Assembly (NCBI RefSeq): GCF_013410065.1
Contig: NZ_JACCCW010000002.1
Span: 806,001-870,000 of the forward strand
Direction: 5' to 3'
Length of the DNA stretch: 64,000 bases
Origin: Granulicella arctica
GTDB taxonomy: Bacteria > Acidobacteriota > Terriglobia > Terriglobales > Acidobacteriaceae
The notes below the pieces were generated by a model. It worked only from the letters and a program-made list of their open reading frames with translations, had not been told where the DNA came from and did not search any database. Below are positions 26,245 to 34,589 of this stretch, in pieces. Position 1 is the first letter of the stretch, and each line of letters opens with the position of its first letter. The position numbers and the translations under genes are program-made.

Positions 26245-28641
26245 GTGGCGACACTACAGACGACCCTCAATCAGCTCGATCCCAACTTTCCCCAGACCGA
26301 AGCGCCGCCCCAGATGCAGGTCCGCAAGCGCAGCGGAGAGTACGAGCCCGTCGACGTCAACAAGATCGTCCGCGCCGTCGAACGCTGCTGCCATGGCCTG
26401 GCCCACGTTGATGCCATCCGCGTCGCCAGCAAGACCATCGGAGGCCTCTTCGATGGAGCCAGCACACGCGAGCTCGACTCTATCTCCATCCAGACCGCCG
26501 CGTCGCTCATCGCCGAAGAGCCCGAGTACTCGCGCCTCGCCGCACGCCTTCTGCTCGCGACCATTGCGAAGGAAGTCGCCGGCCAGAACATCTACTCGTT
26601 CTCGCAGTCCATCGACGTTGGCCACCGCGAGGGCGTCGTCTCGAAGGATGCTGCGGATTTCGTCGCGGCCAACGCGCGCAAGCTCAACAGCGCCATCGAC
26701 GACCGCTTCTCCGACCGCTTCGAGTACTTCGGCCTGCGCACCGTCTACGACCGCTATCTGCTGAAGCACCCCATCACACGGCAGGTGATGGAGACTCCGC
26801 AGTACTTCTTCATGCGAGTCTCGGCCGGTTTATCCGTTCGCGTCAATGAGGCCGTCGACTTCTACAATCTTCTCGCCTCACACGACTACCTGCCCAGCTC
26901 GCCGACGCTCTTCAACAGCGGCACCAAGCATTCGCAGATGTCCTCCTGCTATCTGCTCGATTCGCCGCTCGACTCGCTCGATTCGATCTACGACGCGTAC
27001 AAGCAGATCGCGCTCCTCTCGAAGTTCTCGGGTGGCATCGGCCTTGCCTTCCACCGCGTACGCTCGGAGGGCTCGCTCATCCGTGCCACCAATGGCCTCT
27101 CGAACGGCATCGTCCCCTGGCTCCGCACGCTCGATGCCTCCGTCGCCGCCGTCAACCAGGGCGGCAAGCGCAAGGGTGCCTGCTGTGTCTATCTTGAGCC
27201 CTGGCACGCCGACATCGACAGCTTCCTCGAGATGCGTGACAACACCGGAGACGCCGCTCGCCGTACCTACAACCTCAACCTCGCCAACTGGATTCCCGAC
27301 CTCTTCATGCGCCGCTCGGACGAGGACGGCATCTGGTCGCTCTTCGACCCGAAGGATGTCCCTCATCTCACCGACCTCTACGGCGAGGCATTCGAGAAGG
27401 CATACGTCGAGGCCGAAGAGAAGAAGCTCTTCAGCCGCCAGGTCAAGGCGCGCGATCTCTACGCTCGCATGATGCGCACACTCGCCGAGACCGGCAACGG
27501 CTGGATGGTCTTCAAGGACGCCTGCAACATCAAGTGCAACCAGACCGGCCTGCCGGAGAACGTCGTCCACCTCTCGAACCTCTGCACCGAGATCACCGAG
27601 GTCACCTCAAACGCCGAAACCGCTGTCTGTAACCTCGGCTCGGTCAACCTCTCCCGCCATCTCACCGACGGTGTATTCGACTTCGAGAAGCTCGCTGCGA
27701 CCGTGCGTCACGCCGTACCCATGCTTGACCGCGTCATCGACATCAACTTCTACCCAGTCCCTCAGGCCGCCAGCTCGAACAGCCGCTGGCGCCCCGTTGG
27801 TCTTGGCCTCATGGGATTGCAGGACGTCTTCTTCCAGCTCCGCATCCCCTTCGACTCCGATGAAGCCCGCGCCCTCTCCGCCAGGATTCAGGAGGAGATC
27901 TACTTCCACGCCCTCTCTGCCTCAGCCGACCTCGCTGAGAAGCACGGCCCACATACAGCCTTCAAGGACACCAGAGCCGCGCAGGGCGAGTTCCAGTTCG
28001 ATCTCTGGGGCATCACCCCGAAGGACACCGCTCGCTGGGAGAAGCTGCGCGAGCGCATGAAGACCACCGGCCTGCGCAACTCGCTGCTGATCGCCATCGC
28101 GCCTACCGCGACCATCGCCTCCATCGTCGGCTGCTACGAGTGCATTGAGCCGCAGATCTCCAACATGTTCAAACGCGAGACCCTCTCGGGCGAGTTCATG
28201 CAGATCAACAAGTACCTCGTCAACGAGCTCAAGGCCCTCGGCATCTGGTCTGAGGCCATGCGGAACCGCATCAAGCTCGCGGAAGGCTCGATCCAAAAAA
28301 TCAGTGAGATCTCCGACGAAGTCAAAGCAATCTACCGCACCGTCTGGGAGGTCCCGATGAAGGGCCTCATCGATATGGCCGCCGACCGCGGAGCCTTCAT
28401 CGACCAGAGCCAGTCCCTCAACCTCTTCGCCGAGTCGCCCAACATCGGACGCCTCAGCTCCATGTACATGTACGCATGGAAGCGCGGCATCAAGACGACC
28501 TACTATCTGCGCTCACGCCCAGCGACGAGGATCGCCAAGACCACCGTCGCCGTCGGAAACCGCGAGCAGGCGCAGCCCACCGCGAGCGCCGCCGTAAGCT
28601 GCTCCCTCGACAACCCGGAATCCTGCGAAGCCTGCCAGTAA
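26245..28641 (+). CDS. nrdA: Class I ribonucleoside-diphosphate reductase, alpha subunit
   Basis: The 798-residue protein has an N-terminal ATP-cone (about 27-115, 'VRKRSGEYEPVDVNKIV'), so it should be allosterically controlled by ATP and dATP. Next come the barrel with 'GTKHSQMSSCYLL', the active-site region 'NLCTEITE', 'PTATIASIVGCYECIEPQ' and the C-terminal redox pair Cys-x-x-Cys ('ESCEACQ'). It reduces ribonucleotides together with NrdB. GTG 26245 was chosen because AAGGA lies 8 nt upstream; GTG 26191 is in frame without a ribosome site. It is preceded by a cobalamin riboswitch, which implies repression by B12 and suggests a B12-dependent class II enzyme elsewhere in the genome. Confidence 0.95.
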   Translation: MATLQTTLNQLDPNFPQTEAPPQMQVRKRSGEYEPVDVNKIVRAVERCCHGLAHVDAIRVASKTIGGLFDGASTRELDSISIQTAASLIAEEPEYSRLAARLLLATIAKEVAGQNIYSFSQSIDVGHREGVVSKDAADFVAANARKLNSAIDDRFSDRFEYFGLRTVYDRYLLKHPITRQVMETPQYFFMRVSAGLSVRVNEAVDFYNLLASHDYLPSSPTLFNSGTKHSQMSSCYLLDSPLDSLDSIYDAYKQIALLSKFSGGIGLAFHRVRSEGSLIRATNGLSNGIVPWLRTLDASVAAVNQGGKRKGACCVYLEPWHADIDSFLEMRDNTGDAARRTYNLNLANWIPDLFMRRSDEDGIWSLFDPKDVPHLTDLYGEAFEKAYVEAEEKKLFSRQVKARDLYARMMRTLAETGNGWMVFKDACNIKCNQTGLPENVVHLSNLCTEITEVTSNAETAVCNLGSVNLSRHLTDGVFDFEKLAATVRHAVPMLDRVIDINFYPVPQAASSNSRWRPVGLGLMGLQDVFFQLRIPFDSDEARALSARIQEEIYFHALSASADLAEKHGPHTAFKDTRAAQGEFQFDLWGITPKDTARWEKLRERMKTTGLRNSLLIAIAPTATIASIVGCYECIEPQISNMFKRETLSGEFMQINKYLVNELKALGIWSEAMRNRIKLAEGSIQKISEISDEVKAIYRTVWEVPMKGLIDMAADRGAFIDQSQSLNLFAESPNIGRLSSMYMYAWKRGIKTTYYLRSRPATRIAKTTVAVGNREQAQPTASAAVSCSLDNPESCEACQ

Positions 28642-28674
28642 AAGTCCTCTAGCAAATCTGTATCGGAGAAGATC

Positions 28675-29694
28675 ATGTCCACACACGCCCCAAGCTCCAT
28701 CCTCGACCCAGGCCTCTCGCTCACCCTGCGGCCCATGCGTTACCCCACGTTCTTCGAGATGTTCAAGGACGGCATTAAAAACACTTGGACGGTCGAAGAA
28801 GTTGACTTCTCGACCGATCTCGTCGATCTCCGCTCGCGCCTCACGCCCGCTGAGATCCACCTCATCCAGCGCCTCGTCGCCTTCTTCGCAACTGGCGACT
28901 CCATCGTCTCGAACAACCTCGTCCTCAACCTTTACAAGCACATCAACTCGCCCGAAGCACGGCTCTATCTCTCACGCCAGCTCTTCGAGGAGGCGGTTCA
29001 TGTCCAGTTCTATCTGACACTGCTCGACAACTACGTGCCTGACCCCGATGCTCGCGCCGCAGCCTTTGCCGCCGTCGAGAACATCCCATCGATCACCAAG
29101 AAGGCGAACTTCTGCATGAAGTGGATGGACTCCATCCAGCAGCTCGACGAGCTCCGCACGCCCGAGGAGCAGCGCCAGTTCGTCCTCAACCTCATCTGCT
29201 TCGCCGGTTGCATCGAGGGCCTCTTCTTCTTCGCCGCTTTCGCCTACGTCTATTTCCTGCGCTCACGCGGTCTGTTGAATGGTCTCGCAGCAGGCACCAA
29301 CTGGGTCTTCCGCGACGAGAGTGCTCACCTCGAGTTTGCCTTCGAGGTCGTCAGCGTCGTCCGCGGCTCGCACCCCGAACTCTTCGACGCGAAGATGGAA
29401 GCAGACGTCGTCGAGATGATGAAGGAGGCCGTCGAGTGCGAGGTTCAGTTCGCCGAAGACCTGCTCTCCGGTGGCGTCGCCGGCATGTCCGTCCGCGACA
29501 TGCGTCAGTACCTCGAGTTCGTCGCGGACTCTCGTGTCGTCCGCCTCGGCATGGAGCCCATCTTTGGCTCGAAAAACCCCTTCGGCTTTATGGAGCTTCA
29601 GGACGTGCAAGAGCTGACCAACTTCTTTGAACGGCGCGTATCCGCCTATCAGGTCGCCGTCGCCGGCGAGGTCGCCTTCCACGAAGACTTCTAA
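28675..29694 (+). CDS. nrdB: Class I ribonucleoside-diphosphate reductase, beta subunit
   Basis: The 339-residue diiron protein has the ligand set Asp75 ('FATGDSIV'), Glu106 and His109 ('EEAVHVQFY'), a Glu in 'CIEGLFFF' and the Glu/His of 'DESAHLEF'. Tyr113 sits seven residues after Glu106, where the radical tyrosine of class Ia is found, so a tyrosyl-radical enzyme is expected. It generates the radical for NrdA. GGAGAAG lies 4 nt before ATG 28675. It is 33 bp after nrdA in the same riboswitch-controlled operon, and a strong terminator follows. Confidence 0.95.
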   Translation: MSTHAPSSILDPGLSLTLRPMRYPTFFEMFKDGIKNTWTVEEVDFSTDLVDLRSRLTPAEIHLIQRLVAFFATGDSIVSNNLVLNLYKHINSPEARLYLSRQLFEEAVHVQFYLTLLDNYVPDPDARAAAFAAVENIPSITKKANFCMKWMDSIQQLDELRTPEEQRQFVLNLICFAGCIEGLFFFAAFAYVYFLRSRGLLNGLAAGTNWVFRDESAHLEFAFEVVSVVRGSHPELFDAKMEADVVEMMKEAVECEVQFAEDLLSGGVAGMSVRDMRQYLEFVADSRVVRLGMEPIFGSKNPFGFMELQDVQELTNFFERRVSAYQVAVAGEVAFHEDF

Positions 29695-29724
29695 GCGCTT
29701 ATCTAAGAAGGATTGTTTGGAAGT

Positions 29725-29742
29725 GCACGGCTTCAGCCGTGC
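29725..29742. repeat. REP-like palindrome with TTCA loop
   Basis: GCACGGC (29725-29731), loop TTCA, GCCGTGC (29736-29742). It shares its TTCA loop with the palindrome at 29863 and looks like a dispersed intergenic element. Confidence 0.6.
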
Positions 29743-29772
29743 CGCAAACAGCTACAAGCTTTATTGCAACTC

Positions 29773-29816
29773 GAGATGGCCCGTGATGCTCTCACATCGC
29801 GGGCCGTCTCGTTTTA
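29773..29816 (+). terminator. Rho-independent terminator of nrdAB
   Basis: A 16-bp stem with two G-U pairs (29773-29788 with 29795-29810) and a 6-nt loop is followed by GTTTTA. It is 78 bp after the nrdB stop. Confidence 0.85.
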
Positions 29817-29862
29817 GTCAGGATCGTTTAAGGAATCTCTGCACAAGGCTCTGCTTTGAAAG

Positions 29863-29915
29863 GGCGGGACTTCAGTCCCGCCATAAGTCCCGCCGTTGCA
29901 GCGCGGCTTTAGCCA
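29863..29915. repeat. REP-like palindrome cluster
   Basis: GGCGGGAC (29863-29870), loop TTCA, GTCCCGCC (29875-29882). A partial repeat, AAGTCCCGCC (29885-29894), and a weaker CGGC-TTTA-GCC palindrome near 29903-29913 follow. It resembles the dispersed intergenic palindromes of acidobacterial genomes. No REP-associated transposase is in the window. Confidence 0.6.
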
Positions 29916-29965
29916 CTGAGGGAAGGCTGGAGACTTCATCAGACATTCCTTAAGTTTGAAGCCGC

Positions 29966-32900
29966 TCAAGTCGCCTCGATCTCTCCATCCTTCTGGCTCT
30001 TCTCCGAATGCTTGGCCAGTGCCTTAAGCGTGTCCTTGCTGACCGGCTTCTCATGCAGCAGCAACTCTGCCGCACGCACACGCGGGTTCGCATGGAACCA
30101 GCGCTGCACGATGTTGTTGCGCAAAAGATTCAGCAGCGCAAGCAGGCTCATCCCCTGATGATGAGCCATCCATGATCGCACCAACTGCGGCTCCTTGCCA
30201 TCGATGTAGTCCGCCGCCTCATAGAATCCATACGCACCCACCCAGCCTAACGCCGCCATCTTGCGCAGGTTCGCCAGCGCGTCCTTGCGGAGCAGCGGCA
30301 GCGCAAGAAATGTCGAGTAGGGCGCAATGACCGGCCCATCCTCCGCGCCATACTTCAGCGCCAGCGCCGGAATCCCCCACGCCTGATAGCCGTACCGTCC
30401 CAACGAATCGGTCTTCGCAAAGCCAGACTCCGAGATGCCCCACGGAATATTGCCGCGCTTCAGAGAGCGCACATGGTCGCGTTGAATCCGCACAGCCGAT
30501 TCGAGCGACCGCGAGATTAGCGTGTTCGGAAACGTCTCCATCCACAGAGACGGCATCATGTATTCGAACATCGTGCCTGTCCACGAGAGCAGGGCCGCAC
30601 GGCCATTCACCAGCACATGCGACCGGTCCAACCTAAACCACGATAGCTGCGGAATATCCCCCTTCGCCACCGCAAGGAAGCTCGCAATCCGCGCCTCCGA
30701 CGACAGCAGGTCGTAGCACGCCGAATGGACCTCGCCCGTCGGCCCGTCGTACCCAATCGAGAGCAACTGCCGCGACTCCACGAACAGGAAGCCATACTCC
30801 ATGATGTCTGCAAAGTAGTAGGACCGCGCAGCGATCGCATCGAGATCCGCATGCAGCCGAGCAAGATTCTCCTTCGCCGATGCAAGTAGCGTGCGCACAT
30901 CGCGTACCTGTTCATGCAGCGGAGAATCGGCCGCCAGCGCCTTCTGCCCTTCCGCTAACCGCGCATCGAGCGACCCCGCATACTCCGCCGCATCGACCAG
31001 CGAAGGCACCTCATCGTCGCTGGCGTTCGGCACAATCAGCCGCGACGACTCGAACACAGCAGAGAACTGCGGCAGCAGCCACGGTGTGTAGCTATGAAGG
31101 AAACTTGTCAACGCCGCATGCCGCCGCGCAGCCTCTTGCTCGATCCAGTCATGGCTCTTATCCGAAGAGCGAACATGCTGTTCCAGTAACGCCTTCACAC
31201 GCGCCCGCATCTTCGTCGTGCTCGCATGATCCAAGTGCACAGGCTGCACTGCCGAAGATTTTCCCGCGGCCGTAGCCAACATCTGGTCGTACCCGCAGAA
31301 CGAATCTGCCGTCAAAATAGACCGCTTCAGCAGATCAAGCGCTCCAGTGTGCAGCGTATACAGCGCTGCCGCAAGGTTCCCACTATCCACAGCAGACACC
31401 GTGAACGGAGGCACCGCCTTCAACGTCTCGATGTCGTACCAGTTGTAGATATGCCCATGCTGCTTCTCGAGCTTGTCATAGGTATCGAGCGTGCCGAGTG
31501 ATGCCTCCGCAAACTCCGGCAGCGTAAGGAACCCAAACTCATACGCCGCCTGACGGGCATTGAACAGCATCCCAAGATTCGTCGGCGACAGCTTGCGCAC
31601 CTGGAACATACCTTTTTCTTCGACATTATCCGGAATCAGCCAATGGTTCTTCGCATCGCCGAACTCCGAGAAGTAGCGCCAGATCAACAACGCCTGCTGC
31701 CGCAGGAAGAATGCATCCGACGCAGAGAGCGGCCCCTCTTGCTTCCGCGGCAACGAGTCCAGCCATCGCACCAGCAGTGGAGCAATAGCCCACACCAGCA
31801 ACACCGGCGCAGCAGGGACAAGCGTCCGCAACACAGAATGGCGATGCGCAAGATATAGTCCACCAGCAATCAACGCCGCAACCACCGGCGACAGTTGCAG
31901 ATAAAGATCAAGCGAAGAGCGCGTCTTGCCCGACTCTGCCTGTGCCGCCGTCTCCCACTCCAACAACCGCTTGCCCGAAACGAACCGTCGCACCGTCGAC
32001 CGCGCAATCGCATCGATCGAAAGCAGCATCTGGTGCGGCAAAAACGCCAGGTTGATCAGCGAGAATCCCAGCGATCCCCACAGCGTCGATACGCCATCAT
32101 GAGCCGTTCCAAAGCTCAACTTCAGTAGCGCCCGCCCTATGTTGAAGCCGAACTGCACCAGGCTCGGCAGCAGCAACAACACCAGCACGGCGATCGTCCA
32201 GTAAAGCGCTCCGCCCGGCAGAAAGAACCACCCGAACACCAGCAGCAAAAACGTCACCGGCTCGACCAGCGACCGGCGCAGATTGTCGAAGATCTTCCAT
32301 CGCGAGATCGTGCTGATGGGATTCTGCACCAGCCTGCCCGACTCATCCGGTACGCGCCCGAAGAGCCATTGCGTAATCTGCCAGTCGCCACGCACCCACC
32401 GATGTTTACGCCGCGCATGCGCCGCATAGCGCGACGGATAATCGTCGATCACCTCGATATCCGTCACCAGTCCCGCCCGCACGTACGCGCCTTCGATCAG
32501 GTCGTGCGACAGCAGCGCATTCTTCGGAAAGCGGCGGTTCAGCACCTCATGCAATACGCTGACCTCATAGATCCCCTTGCCCGTAAAGATGCCTTCACCG
32601 AAGAGATCCTGGTACACATCCGACACCGCGCGCGTGTAGATATCGAAGCCCGTCTCACCAGAGTAGATCGCCGCCAATCGCGACCGCGACGCCGACGCTA
32701 CACTCACACCCACACGCGGCTGCAGAATGCCGTAGCCATGCGTCACCACACGCAGCTTCGGATCAATAATGCCCTGGTTCAGAGGATGCGCCAGCGTTCC
32801 AATCATCCGCGCCGCCGTACCCCGCGGCAACTGTGTATCGGAGTCCAGTGTAATCACATAGCGAATATCGTTCAGCACTTCGAGCGGCCCCGCCTTCACC

Positions 32901-34507
32901 GGAAAGCTGTCGAAGTCGCGCAGCAGCAGCTTGTTCAGATCAAGCAGCTTGCCTCGCTTGCGCTCCCATCCCATCCACACGCCCTGTCGCGCATTGAAGG
33001 CGCGATACCGATGCAGCAGCAAAAACGCACCGCCGCGCTGATGCCCATACTTCGCGTTCAACTCGTTCACACACTGCACTGCAAGCAACACCAGCGAATC
33101 CCGATCCTCTGGCGAAGGCTTGGAGCTGCTGTCCGGCAGATCGGTCAGCAGCCCGAAGTGCAGATTCGGGTCCTGATTCGACAGGTACCGCGCCTCCAGC
33201 TCTTCGAATAACTCGCGCACCTGTAATTCATTCAACAGAAGCGTCGGCACCACCACGAGCGTAGTTGCCTCTGCCGGAATCGTCTTCAAAAAATCAAGCT
33301 TAGGTAGCGCCTCCGCTTTGAAGAACGCTGACACACTGCTGTTCACGAGATCGACCGCGCCCTGCGTCGCTGGCAGCAGCGCCAGCAGCAGAGCAAAGAT
33401 CACCGGCCAGAATGCATGATGAGGCACCAGCGGTGCAATCAACGCGAAGATCAGGATGACCGACAGAACAAAAATTCCGAGGATGTATACGTCCTCATTG
33501 TTCTGACGAAGAAACGTTCGCATCCGTTCGACCGGCGGTGCGTGATAGCCGATTCGCTGCCGAAGTCGCGTCAGTCCCTCGGCAAGCAGATAGAAGCCGA
33601 TATGCTGCTGCCGCCAGTGTCGACGCGGATCTGGATCTTGAAACGCCCTCGCCGAGCGCGCCATCTCCAACGCGGCCTGTGCCGTCTCAACCTCGCTCAT
33701 ATCGGCATGCTGTGCCAGCTCGGAGACGCGCAGATAGTAGGTGTTCCGCGTCTCCTCCTCCATCGACGCGAACACGCCCGCCGGGTCTTCGCACAGGATC
33801 GCCTGATACGCAATCAATGGTTCAAGCACCTTGTTCCATTCGAACTGGTTCAGACGACGGAGACTGTGCAGCGGCGCGGAGAACGGCGATTGCTCGATCG
33901 GCGGCAGCTCTCCCGCTGCAAATGCGGCGTCCGCGCAGTCGAGAATAAATTCAAGCTGCGCCAGCTTCAACGCGACTGGCAGCACGCTGATCTCCTGCAA
34001 CAGCAACGGCTCGCTCACCTGCGCCCGCTGCACATACACAGTCAACGATTCGGGCGACCAGATGCCTTGCGCTGCTGCCAGGTATCCTTCAGCCACTCCG
34101 ATCACGCGCGGAATATCGCTCGTCACACTGGCGATGCGGATATGCGGCAGTCGCAACAACGTGCTGGTCGCGGCCTCTGCTGACACCAACACCGACTCCA
34201 GCATGCGCGTGCTCTCGAGCAGCTCCAACTGCGGCGTCAACTCCTTCAGCGATGCATTGCGACGGCAGACACGCAGCCGCAGCTCAAGTCGTTTCGCGAG
34301 ATCCTTCAACCGTTGCGGAAAGCTGGTGTCCTTGCTCGCTGGCGGCAGCATCTCCCACTGCTGGGTCAGCGTATCGGCATGCGTCCGCAGCTGCTCGTCA
34401 GAGACAGAGGGCTTCTCCGGCAGGCCAGTCGTAGGGATCTCAACCTGTAGTGGAGCGGGGTGCCCGGATATTTCGGTAGCCTCGGAGCCAGAGAACGAAG
34501 ATGCCAT
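29966..34507 (-). CDS. Beta-1,2-glucan synthase-like protein (GT84 + glycoamylase-like domain, no GH94)
   Basis: The 1513-residue protein has an N-terminal region with two membrane helices near 340-390. A GT84/GT2-type glycosyltransferase follows, with 'YVITLDSDTQLPRG' (DxD), 'LLSHDLIEGAYVRAGL' and 'HRWVRGDWQ', then several membrane helices. The C-terminal glycoamylase-like domain has 'GISESGFAKTDSLGRYGYQA' and 'SWMAHHQGMSLLAL'. This is the first half of the NdvB-type cyclic beta-1,2-glucan synthase, which makes periplasmic osmoregulatory glucan. The C-terminal GH94 phosphorylase part (full-length enzymes are about 2800 residues) is absent, and intergenic DNA follows. AAGGAAAGG precedes ATG 34507. 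Confidence 0.85.
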   Translation of the reverse strand: MASSFSGSEATEISGHPAPLQVEIPTTGLPEKPSVSDEQLRTHADTLTQQWEMLPPASKDTSFPQRLKDLAKRLELRLRVCRRNASLKELTPQLELLESTRMLESVLVSAEAATSTLLRLPHIRIASVTSDIPRVIGVAEGYLAAAQGIWSPESLTVYVQRAQVSEPLLLQEISVLPVALKLAQLEFILDCADAAFAAGELPPIEQSPFSAPLHSLRRLNQFEWNKVLEPLIAYQAILCEDPAGVFASMEEETRNTYYLRVSELAQHADMSEVETAQAALEMARSARAFQDPDPRRHWRQQHIGFYLLAEGLTRLRQRIGYHAPPVERMRTFLRQNNEDVYILGIFVLSVILIFALIAPLVPHHAFWPVIFALLLALLPATQGAVDLVNSSVSAFFKAEALPKLDFLKTIPAEATTLVVVPTLLLNELQVRELFEELEARYLSNQDPNLHFGLLTDLPDSSSKPSPEDRDSLVLLAVQCVNELNAKYGHQRGGAFLLLHRYRAFNARQGVWMGWERKRGKLLDLNKLLLRDFDSFPVKAGPLEVLNDIRYVITLDSDTQLPRGTAARMIGTLAHPLNQGIIDPKLRVVTHGYGILQPRVGVSVASASRSRLAAIYSGETGFDIYTRAVSDVYQDLFGEGIFTGKGIYEVSVLHEVLNRRFPKNALLSHDLIEGAYVRAGLVTDIEVIDDYPSRYAAHARRKHRWVRGDWQITQWLFGRVPDESGRLVQNPISTISRWKIFDNLRRSLVEPVTFLLLVFGWFFLPGGALYWTIAVLVLLLLPSLVQFGFNIGRALLKLSFGTAHDGVSTLWGSLGFSLINLAFLPHQMLLSIDAIARSTVRRFVSGKRLLEWETAAQAESGKTRSSLDLYLQLSPVVAALIAGGLYLAHRHSVLRTLVPAAPVLLVWAIAPLLVRWLDSLPRKQEGPLSASDAFFLRQQALLIWRYFSEFGDAKNHWLIPDNVEEKGMFQVRKLSPTNLGMLFNARQAAYEFGFLTLPEFAEASLGTLDTYDKLEKQHGHIYNWYDIETLKAVPPFTVSAVDSGNLAAALYTLHTGALDLLKRSILTADSFCGYDQMLATAAGKSSAVQPVHLDHASTTKMRARVKALLEQHVRSSDKSHDWIEQEAARRHAALTSFLHSYTPWLLPQFSAVFESSRLIVPNASDDEVPSLVDAAEYAGSLDARLAEGQKALAADSPLHEQVRDVRTLLASAKENLARLHADLDAIAARSYYFADIMEYGFLFVESRQLLSIGYDGPTGEVHSACYDLLSSEARIASFLAVAKGDIPQLSWFRLDRSHVLVNGRAALLSWTGTMFEYMMPSLWMETFPNTLISRSLESAVRIQRDHVRSLKRGNIPWGISESGFAKTDSLGRYGYQAWGIPALALKYGAEDGPVIAPYSTFLALPLLRKDALANLRKMAALGWVGAYGFYEAADYIDGKEPQLVRSWMAHHQGMSLLALLNLLRNNIVQRWFHANPRVRAAELLLHEKPVSKDTLKALAKHSEKSQKDGEIEAT

Positions 34508-34589
34508 GAACGCCTTTCCTTTGGAGCGTGACGATGAAAACGTTACCTGCTAGTCAAATGGCAGAAGGTTCCGCAGAGGAAGCCAAAGG

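Noticed and set aside
32369..34183. Two long forward frames (280 and 255 residues)
   Set aside because: Both are antisense to the beta-1,2-glucan synthase gene, with Arg/His/Gln-rich translations and no domain.
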